Made by a program: the position numbers and the translations under genes
NCBI GenBank assembly: GCA_028706585.1
Contig: JAQTVX010000140.1
Location: 1-6,075, forward strand
Reading direction: 5' to 3'
Source of the DNA: Candidatus Krumholzibacteriia bacterium
GTDB taxonomy: Bacteria > Krumholzibacteriota > Krumholzibacteriia > Krumholzibacteriales > Krumholzibacteriaceae
DNA: 6,075 nt
Part shown: piece by piece, positions 1-6,075 of the stretch
How the letters are laid out: each line of letters begins with the position of its first letter
Numbering within the stretch: the first letter of the stretch is position 1
Notes under the pieces: model-generated
What the model was told of the DNA's origin: nothing
What the model saw: the letters and a program-made list of their open reading frames with translations, nothing else
Database searches by the model: none

Positions 1-1729
1 AGCCCGTGGGACCAGCGCCCCAAGCAACCCAGCCACAAAGATCAGCGCCATGAAGAGCCGGCTTCGTCGGGCTCGGGCCGATGTAGGTTGCCTTCACATG
101 GAGGTAGACGGCCGGGCCGCCGCTCGCATCCGCGGCAATGCCCTTGCCAACTCTCGAGGTGGCCTGAACGACGATCGAGTCGCCAGGATCGATGACCGGA
201 TTTGCTTCCGGGCGGATGTCGTTCGCCATGTCAGCGCGCACATAGCTCTCTATGTTACCGAAATCCGTTGGGAAGTTATCCTGGAAGAAATCGATTTCCC
301 TGGCGTACCACTGCGGACCTTCGGTCTCGTAACGGTACAGACGAATGTTGTCGAACCACGGCGAAGGCGTATGGGCGGCGCATGTGCCGTACTTGTTGTA
401 CCAGGCTTCGCACGCGTCGAATACGCCGATGCCGATTTGGACCGGAGCGGTACCACCGATATAGGCGCTAACATCCGAACCCGTGAAAATGAAGTCCTTA
501 TCGGGTCCGTAATACACGTAGCCGTCATCCTGCCAGGAGCTCCAGCATACGCCGGTCCAGCTCCGGACTCCCCACGTGTAGAGCACGAGGTTGTCGAGCG
601 GAAGATCGCGATACACGGTGAAGCGCAGGATGGCGCCGCCGAGCTTCGGCAGCAAGCCCGCATCGATATCCATGTCCTGATTATTGTCGCAAGCCGACGA
701 GTACTTCGTCATGTCGATTTCCGGCGAAATAACCATTTCGTTCTGGCACGGACCATCGGCGTGGGTTGCACCAGCACACCACGGAGTGTTGAAAAGACCC
801 GGGTATTCCGAGCTGTTCTCCGTCGAGCCGACGTAGAACACGACCTGGGTCTGGAAGTTGTCGCCGCACGGATCCTTGTCCTCCAGGGCCTCCGCGAGAC
901 CGGAGTACATTCCGTAGCCGGCTCCCGGCGTAGCATACCAGATACCGCAGTGCTTCGCGTCGACAGCGCAGGATTCGAAGGTCTCGAGGTTGCTCAAGGA
1001 TCCCTCGTCCGTGACGCTAATGCTGTCGAGCACGCAGGCGCCGTCGGTATCGATCTCGCCGTCTTGATCGCTGTATCCACTATCAGCGGTGAAGTGGAAG
1101 CGAATCTTCGTCTGGTATTTGGTAGTGGCAACCAGGACTGTCGCGACCGTATCGCCCTGGCCGGTGTATTCAACTACGTTCTTCCAGGTATCCTCGCCCT
1201 CGTCATACTGGACCCTGACGTAGTCATAGCCATCCTCGGCATCATACCAGGCGTGGAACTGCACAGTGATCGCACCGGTAAAGGTGAATGCCTCGGTGCC
1301 AAGATTCTGAATCCAGTTGTTGCCGTATCCCGGGGCATAATCCCAACCGCATGCCACCAGATCCGAATACCTCGCGCCGCACCACATTGACTTGGTGCCT
1401 TCGATTGGACGCAGATGACCGTGATTGTTGCTGCCAACATTCGTGAAGTCATCAACATGCCAACAGGTATCCGGAACAGAGGTGAGATCCAGCTGGGTCC
1501 AACCCATCCAGTCACTCGTCTCAAACGTATACCACACGAGGCAAAGAGTACTCGCCTGAGCCTCCTGATAGAGACCGCGAAGACCTGTGTCCGTGCTAAC
1601 AGCGGACCCATCGTCGCCGACCCATTCTCTCATGGGACGGACGCCGAGCTTTGCATCGCGAGCCACGGCTGAGCCGATGAGCAGGGCAACGAAGCAGACG
1701 CCTAGTAAAATTACTAGTGCCTTTTTCAT
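1..1729 (-). CDS. Secreted, cysteine-rich beta-sandwich protein, N-terminal 576 residues (3' end outside window)
   Basis: Reading leftwards from the ATG at 1729-1727, all 576 codons to the window edge are open; the stop lies outside. Residues 1-23 form a signal peptide: MKK, a hydrophobic core, then an AVA cleavage site before RD. C12 is too early and lacks a lipobox, so this is not a lipoprotein. Two modules follow. One runs from about residue 62 (TFETSDWMGW at 68-77) to VLDSISVTD at 233-241. The second runs from about 247 (NLETFESC) to WFDNIRLYRYE at 458-468. Both close with a D-x-I strand, as in MAM/jelly-roll or immune inhibitor A-type domains. A third region (469-576) is unassigned. The mature part has 15 cysteines, which suggests disulfides. 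No HExxH or other catalytic motif is seen. A six-G run at 1744-1739 is a plausible ribosome site, nine bases before ATG. I infer an exported surface or extracellular protein; its substrate is unknown. A C-terminal sorting domain, if any, is not visible. Confidence 0.85.
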   Translation of the reverse strand, partial: MKKALVILLGVCFVALLIGSAVARDAKLGVRPMREWVGDDGSAVSTDTGLRGLYQEAQASTLCLVWYTFETSDWMGWTQLDLTSVPDTCWHVDDFTNVGSNNHGHLRPIEGTKSMWCGARYSDLVACGWDYAPGYGNNWIQNLGTEAFTFTGAITVQFHAWYDAEDGYDYVRVQYDEGEDTWKNVVEYTGQGDTVATVLVATTKYQTKIRFHFTADSGYSDQDGEIDTDGACVLDSISVTDEGSLSNLETFESCAVDAKHCGIWYATPGAGYGMYSGLAEALEDKDPCGDNFQTQVVFYVGSTENSSEYPGLFNTPWCAGATHADGPCQNEMVISPEIDMTKYSSACDNNQDMDIDAGLLPKLGGAILRFTVYRDLPLDNLVLYTWGVRSWTGVCWSSWQDDGYVYYGPDKDFIFTGSDVSAYIGGTAPVQIGIGVFDACEAWYNKYGTCAAHTPSPWFDNIRLYRYETEGPQWYAREIDFFQDNFPTDFGNIESYVRADMANDIRPEANPVIDPGDSIVVQATSRVGKGIAADASGGPAVYLHVKATYIGPSPTKPALHGADLCGWVAWGAGPTG

Positions 1730-1878
1730 TCTTGTTTTCCCCCCATCGTTAAGAAAACAGTTTTGAATAGACGCACAACGAATTTGAATCCCGAATAGCA
1801 AAGTGATGAACCCCCTTTAAACCGACCATCGATTTCTTCCATCACCTCCTGCGATGATTCGATCAAGCAGGGTTCCAT
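1726..1878 (-). CDS. Candidate 50-codon leader ORF overlapping the secreted-protein start
   Basis: This open frame starts at ATG 1878-1876, directly after an in-frame TGA, and ends with TGA at 1728-1726. That stop overlaps the ATG of the downstream gene as ATGA. A second in-frame ATG at 1842-1840 would give 38 residues; it follows the strong AGGAGG at 1850-1845 but by only two bases, which is too close to be ideal. The first ATG has only a weak AGGA about ten bases upstream. The predicted peptide has an acidic N-terminal half (ESSQEVMEEI) and a basic-hydrophobic second half (FKFVVRLFKTVF). I do not recognise it. The position suggests translational coupling or a leader peptide, but a 50-codon frame can occur by chance. 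Confidence 0.3.
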   Translation of the reverse strand: MEPCLIESSQEVMEEIDGRFKGGSSLCYSGFKFVVRLFKTVFLTMGGKQE

Positions 1879-2002
1879 CCGTCAGAGTTCCTGAGCTTCT
1901 TGTCGAGTAAGTCTGGCTCCCCAACGGCGGTGGGGGTTGTAACCCCGCTCGATAAAGGAGGCTCGTCCCTTCTGAACAATCCTCCACTCTGCTTTCGAGA
2001 CA
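1730..2002 (-). promoter_or_regulatory. Long structured 5' leader of the secreted-protein gene (candidate riboregulator)
   Basis: If transcription starts about seven bases after the -10 box, near 2002, the leader is about 270 nt. Hand folding shows GGAGG 1985-1981 with CCTCC 1961-1957; TCGAG 1952-1948 with CTCGA 1907-1903, enclosing the hairpin GGGGT/ACCCC at 1946-1933; and CCTGC 1871-1867 with GCAGG 1852-1848, plus an inner TGAT/ATCA stem. AGGTGATG 1847-1840 can pair with CATCACTT 1808-1801, including a G-U pair. Competing alternatives exist: AAG..CAGG 1898-1890 with CCTGCTT 1871-1865, CCCCA 1935-1931 with TGGGG 1923-1919, and ATCATC 1858-1853 with GGTGAT 1846-1841. I could not match it to a named riboswitch. 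No hairpin is followed by a U tract, so control of translation would be more likely than termination. The pairings are seen in the sequence; regulation is inference. Confidence 0.45.
1841..1850 (-). promoter_or_regulatory. Full-length Shine-Dalgarno-like sequence inside the leader
   Basis: The minus strand reads AGGAGGTGAT, complementary to the conserved 3' end of 16S rRNA over ten bases. It lies about 110 bases upstream of the secreted-protein ATG, so it cannot serve that start directly. The nearest ATG (1842-1840) overlaps its end and the next one (1829-1827) is 15 bases past AGGAGG. Its two halves fall into adjoining hairpins (GCAGG and AGGTGATG arms), so it would be masked when these form. 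Confidence 0.5.
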
Positions 2003-2008
2003 TTTTGG

Positions 2009-2038
2009 ATTGTATCATAGCATTTGCAGGAATGTCAA
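2009..2038 (-). promoter_or_regulatory. Sigma70-type promoter for the secreted-protein gene
   Basis: Reading the minus strand, a perfect -35 box TTGACA (2038-2033) is followed by an 18-base spacer and the -10 box TACAAT (2014-2009), five of six bases to consensus. TG one base before the -10 (TGATACAAT) gives an extended -10 element. It begins 68 bases after the glyS stop, in the more AT-rich part of the intergenic region, and points toward the secreted-protein gene. The expected start is near 2002. It would let that gene be transcribed independently of the upstream operon. Confidence 0.75.
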
Positions 2039-2106
2039 GCAGTAATTTGCGATGGAGGTTGAGAAGATTCCAGCATTTACGGCCATCGGCGAAACGGCGG
2101 AGACCC

Positions 2107-4266
2107 TCACTCTCCCGCGATCTGGGAGAAATCGCAGAAGAGCATGACCACTCTGTAAGTGCTTGCCAGAAAAGCTATTCGATTATCTCTGATTTTTTCA
2201 TCTTCACAATTCACAAGGACGTCTTCGAAGAATTGATTCACATATGGCACAATCCCTCTCAGAATACCAAGGGAGCGCTCCACCTCTCCGGAGCGCACAG
2301 CGTCGAGAAGATTTCCGCACGCTATAGACACCTCGCGAGCCAGGTTCTTTTCGGCGTCAACGGCGAACAGGGGCTGCGAAATACCGAGGTCCGAATAGCT
2401 CCCCGATGAGAACGCCTCCAGCGCCTTCATTCCGGCTTCACGCGTGAATCCGTCCCGCAGCGCACGCGGAATGATATTCGTCACGCGCTTCATCGCGAGA
2501 ACGAACTGCGCGAGATCGGCCTTCTTTCTTGAGGCCGAAAGCTCGTCCGCCATGTCCTTGACGGCAACCGGGTATTCCCATGAAGAGGCGAGAACCGCCG
2601 CGATCAGATCGTGATCGGCGCCGTCGCCGCGCAGCATCGCGTACATGCGCTGCGAGTAGAATTCACGGAGCGCCGCCATTATCTTCTCGCGGTCTCGAAG
2701 GGGCTCTTTCGCGGAATCCGCGAAAAGCGAAAGGCTCCGGTCGAGGGCGGCGGAGAGGGAGAGCCGCGCACGCCTCGCTATCAGGATCCGCACGACGCCT
2801 ACGGCTTGTCTCCGGAGGGCGTATGGATCCTGCGAACCGGACGGCTCCAGCCCCATGAGGAAGCAGCCCGTGATCGTATCTATCTTATCGGCGAGAGCGA
2901 GCAGCGCGCTCGTTTCGCTTCGCGGCAGGCGGTCCCCGGCAAAACGCGGCAGGTAATGCTCGTAGATCGCCTCGGCTACCCCGGCCGTCTCGCCCGAGGC
3001 ACGCGCATACTCCCGGCCGATGTATCCCTGGAGCGCCGTGAACTCCTTTCCATCCTTGACCATTTCGCTGGCGAGATCGGCCTTCGCGAGCAACGCCGCA
3101 CGCCTGATGCTGCCGTCGAGCTCCTCCGTGCCGACTCTCCCGGCGGACCGCATCCACAGGGCCAGGGCCTCGAGCCGCTTCGCCTTTTCGGCCAGGCTTC
3201 CAAGCCCTTCGAGCCAGACTATGTCGCGAAGCCTCGCCGCCATGTCTTCGAACGGCCGCGCGGTGTCTTCACGGTAGTAGAAGACGGCGTCGTCCAGCCT
3301 CGCGCGAAGAACGCGCTCGTACCCCTTCGCGATGCCCCCGGTGTTCCGACGCGCGCCGTCCGCGAAGGCCACGAAATGCGGTAGCAGCCGGCCCCGCGCT
3401 CCCGCAACCGAAAAGTAGCGTTGGTGGCTCTTCAGAGCGGTGACTATCACCTCGCGCGGAAGCTTGAGAAACGCTTCGTCGTACTTTCCCGCCATCACGA
3501 CGGGGGATTCGAGGAGGTTCGCGACGATTCCTACAAGTTCCTCGTCCTCGACGAGCGCACCGCCGCACCCCCGCGCGCAATCGGCGGCCTGCGCGCGAAC
3601 GGCGTCCCGGCGTTCCTTGGGATCCAGGATGATGCCATTCTTTCCAATTATCGCGAAATAGTGCTCGATCGACTTCGCGTTCACTACCTTCTCGAACAGA
3701 GGAGACAGGCGCGTGCTCCGGCCGGCGGCGAGCGTTCCGACTTTCACCGCGACGACGTTCGTGCCGTACAGGCACAGAATCCATCGGATGGGCCTCGCGA
3801 AACGCATGCCGCTTGAATTCCATCGCATCGTCTTCGGCGCGCGAATCGCCTGAACCCATTGCGGGACGCGTTCCTTGAGCAGGGATACGGTCGGTCTCCC
3901 CTTTATCCGTTTGACGACGGCGAGATAGCTGCCCCTCGGCGTTTCGATGCGCGAGAGCGCGCTCACCGGCACACCCTGCGATTTGGCGAAGCCCTCCGCC
4001 GCTTTCGTGAAGAGTCCGTCGGAAGAGACGCCGATCTTCTCCGGGGGGCCGATGATCTTGTTTTCGGCCGCTTCCTGCTTCGCTGCCAGAGAGCGCACGT
4101 GGATGACTATGCGTCTGGGCGTCCCCGTTACCGCAATCTCGCCGAATGGAACGCGCTCCGTCTTAAGCCCTTCCTCGAAAAGCTTCCTCACCTGTGCGAG
4201 CGTATCGTCGAGATAACCGCTCGGCAAATTCTCGCATCCGATTTCGAGGAGCAGATCCTTTGTCAC
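2107..4266 (-). CDS. glyS: Glycyl-tRNA synthetase beta subunit
   Basis: This is the large subunit of the bacterial alpha2beta2 glycyl-tRNA synthetase, which charges tRNA-Gly in the cytoplasm together with GlyQ. The beta subunit recognises and binds the tRNA. The product is 719 residues, slightly longer than the common 690 or so. Family landmarks in order: KDLLLEIGCENLPSGY (3-18), TGTPRRI (47-53), MRFARPIRW (154-162), LKSHQRYF (278-285), RVLRARLDDAVFYY (318-331), the HD-like region KADLASEMVKDGKEF (395-409) running into LQG (412-414), DKIDT (460-464) and GSQDPYALRR (477-486). A DALR-type anticodon-binding end carries FFEDVLV (679-685) and EDEKIRDNRIAFL (688-700). The GTG start at 4266-4264 is chosen because it gives the family N-terminus, sits five bases after AAGGAG and overlaps the glyQ stop as GTGA. 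The frame is open about 60 codons further upstream, but only within glyQ. No truncation or missing motif is seen. Confidence 0.97.
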   Translation of the reverse strand: MTKDLLLEIGCENLPSGYLDDTLAQVRKLFEEGLKTERVPFGEIAVTGTPRRIVIHVRSLAAKQEAAENKIIGPPEKIGVSSDGLFTKAAEGFAKSQGVPVSALSRIETPRGSYLAVVKRIKGRPTVSLLKERVPQWVQAIRAPKTMRWNSSGMRFARPIRWILCLYGTNVVAVKVGTLAAGRSTRLSPLFEKVVNAKSIEHYFAIIGKNGIILDPKERRDAVRAQAADCARGCGGALVEDEELVGIVANLLESPVVMAGKYDEAFLKLPREVIVTALKSHQRYFSVAGARGRLLPHFVAFADGARRNTGGIAKGYERVLRARLDDAVFYYREDTARPFEDMAARLRDIVWLEGLGSLAEKAKRLEALALWMRSAGRVGTEELDGSIRRAALLAKADLASEMVKDGKEFTALQGYIGREYARASGETAGVAEAIYEHYLPRFAGDRLPRSETSALLALADKIDTITGCFLMGLEPSGSQDPYALRRQAVGVVRILIARRARLSLSAALDRSLSLFADSAKEPLRDREKIMAALREFYSQRMYAMLRGDGADHDLIAAVLASSWEYPVAVKDMADELSASRKKADLAQFVLAMKRVTNIIPRALRDGFTREAGMKALEAFSSGSYSDLGISQPLFAVDAEKNLAREVSIACGNLLDAVRSGEVERSLGILRGIVPYVNQFFEDVLVNCEDEKIRDNRIAFLASTYRVVMLFCDFSQIAGE

Positions 4267-5159
4267 TTGCGCTCCTTTGCGATGGCGCGACCGCGGGCGC
4301 ACAGGGGATATCCGAGGCGCTCCCGATCGGCGACGTACGCCTCGGCCGTTTGACGGGCCAGATCCCTTATCCGGCCGATATAGCTGGTCCGCTCGGAGAC
4401 GCTCACGGCCCCGCGGGCGTCGAGAAGGTTGAATATATGCGAGCACTTTACAACGTAATCATACGCCGGGAGTATCAGCCCATCGCCCAGCATCCGCTGG
4501 GCCTCCCGCTGAATCCGGTCGAACATCTCGAAATGGAACGGCACATCCGCCTTCTCGAAATTGAAGCGGCTGAACTCGCGCTCGGCCGACCGGTTCAGGT
4601 CGCCCCATGTCACACCGCTGCCCCATTCGACGTCCATGATGTCGTCGACGCCCTGAAGATACATGCATATGCGTTCCAGCCCGTACGTGATCTCGGCCGA
4701 GATGGGATCGAGCTCCATCCCCCCGGCCTGCTGGAAGTAGGTGAACTGCGTAATCTCCATCCCGTCGAGCCAGATCTCCCAACCGAGCCCCGCAGCCCCC
4801 AGCGTCGGCGACTCCCAGTCGTCCTCGAGGAGCCGTATGTCGTGCTCGGCCGGGTCGATCCCGATCGCCATGAGGCTCCGCACGTACAGGGGCAGAACGT
4901 TCTCCGGAGACGGTTTGAGGATAACCTGATATTGATTGAACTGCTGCACGCGGTTCGGATTCTCTCCGTATCTTCCGTCCTTCGGGCGCTTCGTCGGCTC
5001 GAGATACGCCGCCTTCCACGGCTCCGGCCCCAGAACCCTCAGAAACGTCGCCGGATTCATCGTTCCTGCGCCGACCTCCGAATTGTAGGACGTCAGCAGC
5101 AGACACCCCTCTGTCGCCCAGAAACGCTCCAGAGCGGAAACCACCTCCTGAAAGGTCAC
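4263..5159 (-). CDS. glyQ: Glycyl-tRNA synthetase alpha subunit
   Basis: This is the class II catalytic subunit, which activates glycine with ATP and transfers it to tRNA-Gly as part of the alpha2beta2 enzyme with GlyS. The product is 298 residues, the normal family length. Visible landmarks: FQEVVSALERFWATEGC (3-19), EVGAGT (28-33), LGPEPW (43-48), the motif 2 region DGRYGENPNR (61-70), LKPSP (81-85), HDIR (106-109), GLGWEIWLDGMEITQFTYFQQ (124-144) and motif 3 YGLER (159-163). NLLDAR and the C-terminal YPLC are also typical of the family. The start is GTG at 5159-5157, just past a strong ribosome site and overlapping the recO stop as GTGA. The frame stays open to 5444, but that extension lies inside recO and matches nothing in the family. 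The second GTGA overlap, with glyS, fits coupled equimolar synthesis of the two subunits. Confidence 0.98.
   Translation of the reverse strand: MTFQEVVSALERFWATEGCLLLTSYNSEVGAGTMNPATFLRVLGPEPWKAAYLEPTKRPKDGRYGENPNRVQQFNQYQVILKPSPENVLPLYVRSLMAIGIDPAEHDIRLLEDDWESPTLGAAGLGWEIWLDGMEITQFTYFQQAGGMELDPISAEITYGLERICMYLQGVDDIMDVEWGSGVTWGDLNRSAEREFSRFNFEKADVPFHFEMFDRIQREAQRMLGDGLILPAYDYVVKCSHIFNLLDARGAVSVSERTSYIGRIRDLARQTAEAYVADRERLGYPLCARGRAIAKERK
4272..4277 (-). promoter_or_regulatory. Ribosome binding site of glyS
   Basis: AAGGAG on the minus strand lies five bases before the GTG at 4266-4264, inside the last codons of glyQ. It supports the short glyS start over the open frame reaching to 4446. Confidence 0.8.
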
Positions 5160-5917
5160 TGGCCGCTCACCTCCTCCTTGCAGAGACGCAGCGCATGGGG
5201 CAACCGATATCCCTCCACGTGATTGACGAAGAAATGGTGCATGAGCTCGCCGATCTCCTTGCGCTCGCCGCGGCTCAGTTTCACGTCCAACGCCCCTTCG
5301 AATCCCAACCGGTTCATCCGCGCGACCAGCGCTGAGGCACCACGCGTCAGGGTTCTCGCCCCCGCGCTCCCGCAGGCGGGGCAGCTCACGAGACCGCTGG
5401 AGGCGTCCATCGAAAAGGCTTCGTTCTCGAGCGCACGGCGGCATCGCTCACACGAGGCTGTCGCGGGAAAGGAGCCTGAGAGCTTCAGCATGCCTATTTC
5501 GAGCGCGTAGAATAGCGCCCACGGATCAGCCGCCGATGGAAGAAGCCTTATGAAGGACTCTATCGCGTCGAACGAGCGTTCATCCGATTCGCTCTCTATG
5601 ACCGAACGGTCGACGATTTCAAGAGCCGCCTGGAACAGGCAGAGCCGCTCGAGATCGTCGTGCCCCGCCTCATATGTTCCCAAGGTTTCGATCTCCTTCA
5701 AAAGCTGCAGTCCGCGTTCAGGCCGTAAATAGAAAACGACCTCCGCTACGATCCCCGTCATCAGGCTTCCCTGGAGGGCGCTTTTCGAATTCCGCGCGCC
5801 CTTGGCGAGGAACCGCACCTTACCGTGCGACCGCGTGAGAGCCACGGCGATCACGCTCGACTCGCCGTACGGGTGGGTTTTCAGAACAACCGCGCGGTCT
5901 TTTATGATATCGCTCAC
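5156..5917 (-). CDS. recO: DNA repair protein RecO
   Basis: RecO is a cytoplasmic recombination mediator of the RecFOR pathway: it binds single-stranded DNA and SSB, anneals strands and, with RecR, helps load RecA. The product is 253 residues, the usual length. The N-terminal OB fold (about 1-80) opens with IIKDRAVVLKTHPYGESSVI (4-23), the typical RecO beginning, followed by HGKVRFLAKGAR (31-42) and GLQLLKEIE (69-77). A helical C-terminal domain carries a zinc-finger pair, CERC (156-159) and CPAC (179-182), as in many zinc-binding RecO proteins. The start is GTG at 5917-5915. Its ribosome site is weak: a G run ends three bases before it and GGGAG lies 13 bases upstream. Translation may therefore depend on coupling to the upstream DUF502 gene, which stops 19 bases before. 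The stop overlaps glyQ by four bases. Confidence 0.95.
   Translation of the reverse strand: MSDIIKDRAVVLKTHPYGESSVIAVALTRSHGKVRFLAKGARNSKSALQGSLMTGIVAEVVFYLRPERGLQLLKEIETLGTYEAGHDDLERLCLFQAALEIVDRSVIESESDERSFDAIESFIRLLPSAADPWALFYALEIGMLKLSGSFPATASCERCRRALENEAFSMDASSGLVSCPACGSAGARTLTRGASALVARMNRLGFEGALDVKLSRGERKEIGELMHHFFVNHVEGYRLPHALRLCKEEVSGQ
5167..5179 (-). promoter_or_regulatory. Ribosome binding site of glyQ
   Basis: The minus strand reads AAGGAGGAGGTGA, two overlapping Shine-Dalgarno cores within the last codons of recO. The nearer AGGAGG (5175-5170) is ten bases before GTG 5159-5157 and supports that start. Confidence 0.8.
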
Positions 5918-5936
5918 TAGCCCCCAGCGGCTCCCG

Positions 5937-6075
5937 TCATACGCCGGGCTCCCTGGCGCCGGAATCGCCCATATGGCCCTTATGCCCAGGCGGCCCTACC
6001 GCGCCGCCCGAAATGATCATTGCCATGGCATCCTCGATCGAAAGGTCCGAGGGGATGGCCTCGTTTCGCGGCACC
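5937..6075 (-). CDS. DUF502-family membrane protein, C-terminal 45 residues (5' end outside window)
   Basis: The frame enters from the right edge and ends with TGA at 5939-5937. The visible part begins VPRNEAIPSDLSIEDAMAMI and continues ISGG, which resembles the end of DUF502 proteins: a VPR-x-x-x-I-x-x-D-S-x-E-D-A-x-x-x-I-I-S-G-G pattern following the transmembrane part. A Gly/His/Pro-rich tail of about 20 residues follows and looks unstructured. DUF502 proteins are integral membrane proteins of unknown function. The transmembrane segments that would confirm the call are outside the window. The 19-base gap to recO and the same strand suggest one operon. The family call rests on this short stretch alone. 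Confidence 0.65.
   Translation of the reverse strand, partial: VPRNEAIPSDLSIEDAMAMIISGGAVGPPGHKGHMGDSGAREPGV

Noticed and set aside
1..51. Out of frame with the secreted protein, minus-strand 51-1 reads ATG followed by a signal-peptide-like stretch (MALIFVAGLLGALVPRA).
   Set aside because: The main frame is still open here and keeps a credible pattern (TKPALHGADL), there is no ribosome site, and only 17 codons are visible. Sequence beyond base 1 would be needed to see a second gene or a frameshift.
50..1390. A 446-codon plus-strand open frame.
   Set aside because: It is antisense to the secreted-protein frame, which has a signal peptide, a credible start and coherent domains. The plus-strand translation is Arg/Val/Ala-rich, lacks recognisable motifs and has no good ribosome site.
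1868..1880. GGATGGAACC in the leader resembles the T-box core (AGGGUGGNACCGCG), and a synthetase operon is next door.
   Set aside because: The match is partial, the flanking stems do not form the T-box antiterminator, no terminator follows, and the leader precedes a secreted-protein gene rather than glyQ/glyS.
2111..2129. Inverted repeat TCTCCC/GGGAGA with a seven-base loop at the glyS 3' end, considered as a terminator.
   Set aside because: It lies inside the glyS coding sequence, before the stop, and no U tract follows on the minus strand.
1900..2409. A 169-codon plus-strand open frame across the intergenic region and the 3' end of glyS.
   Set aside because: Half of it is antisense to conserved GlyS sequence, the rest runs through the promoter and leader, and it has no family resemblance.
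4267..4446. Sixty-codon N-terminal extension of glyS, and similarly a 95-codon extension of glyQ up to 5444.
   Set aside because: Both extensions lie inside the preceding gene and resemble nothing in the families. The GTG starts have well-placed Shine-Dalgarno sequences and give normal N-termini.
4194..5222. A 342-codon plus-strand open frame.
   Set aside because: It is a shadow of glyQ: the antisense strand encodes a full set of GlyQ motifs.
5917..5940. Eight-codon frame ATG to TAG directly before recO, its stop overlapping the recO GTG.
   Set aside because: It is too short to evaluate, lacks its own ribosome site, and lies in the gap after the DUF502 stop; the overlap is probably chance.

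Overview
The window comes from a GC-rich bacterial genome and carries genes on the minus strand only. From right to left it holds the 3' end of a DUF502-family membrane-protein gene, a complete recO, glyQ and glyS (the two-subunit glycyl-tRNA synthetase), a 377-base intergenic region, and the first 576 codons of a large secreted, cysteine-rich protein whose 3' end lies beyond base 1. All sizeable plus-strand open frames are antisense shadows of these genes.

Right block (2107-6075): DUF502, recO, glyQ and glyS look like one operon. The DUF502 stop is 19 bases before the recO start. recO/glyQ and glyQ/glyS each overlap by four bases in the same GTGA arrangement, behind good Shine-Dalgarno sequences, and all three complete genes start with GTG. 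This is housekeeping content: recombinational repair (RecO) and glycine charging (GlyQ plus GlyS).

Middle (1730-2106): there is no convincing terminator after glyS. About 70 bases past its stop lies a near-consensus sigma70-type promoter (TTGACA, 18-base spacer, TACAAT with an extended -10 TG) pointing toward the secreted-protein gene. It predicts a 5' leader of about 270 nt. By hand folding the leader contains several hairpins, at least two pairs of which compete for the same bases. A full-length Shine-Dalgarno sequence lies far upstream of the main start and is partly buried in these hairpins. A 50-codon open frame in the leader ends exactly at the main start codon (ATGA overlap). This untypical leader is the most interesting part of the window; I could not match it to a known riboswitch class.

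Left block (1-1729): the secreted protein has a clean signal peptide, two tandem beta-sandwich-like modules ending in similar D-x-I strands, and 15 cysteines after the signal peptide. Its style (immune inhibitor A/MAM-like modules, acidic and aromatic, with C-W and W-C pairs) resembles the large exported proteins of uncultured lineages such as Candidatus Eisenbacteria and related FCB-type phyla. That assignment is inference from sequence style, not from a search.
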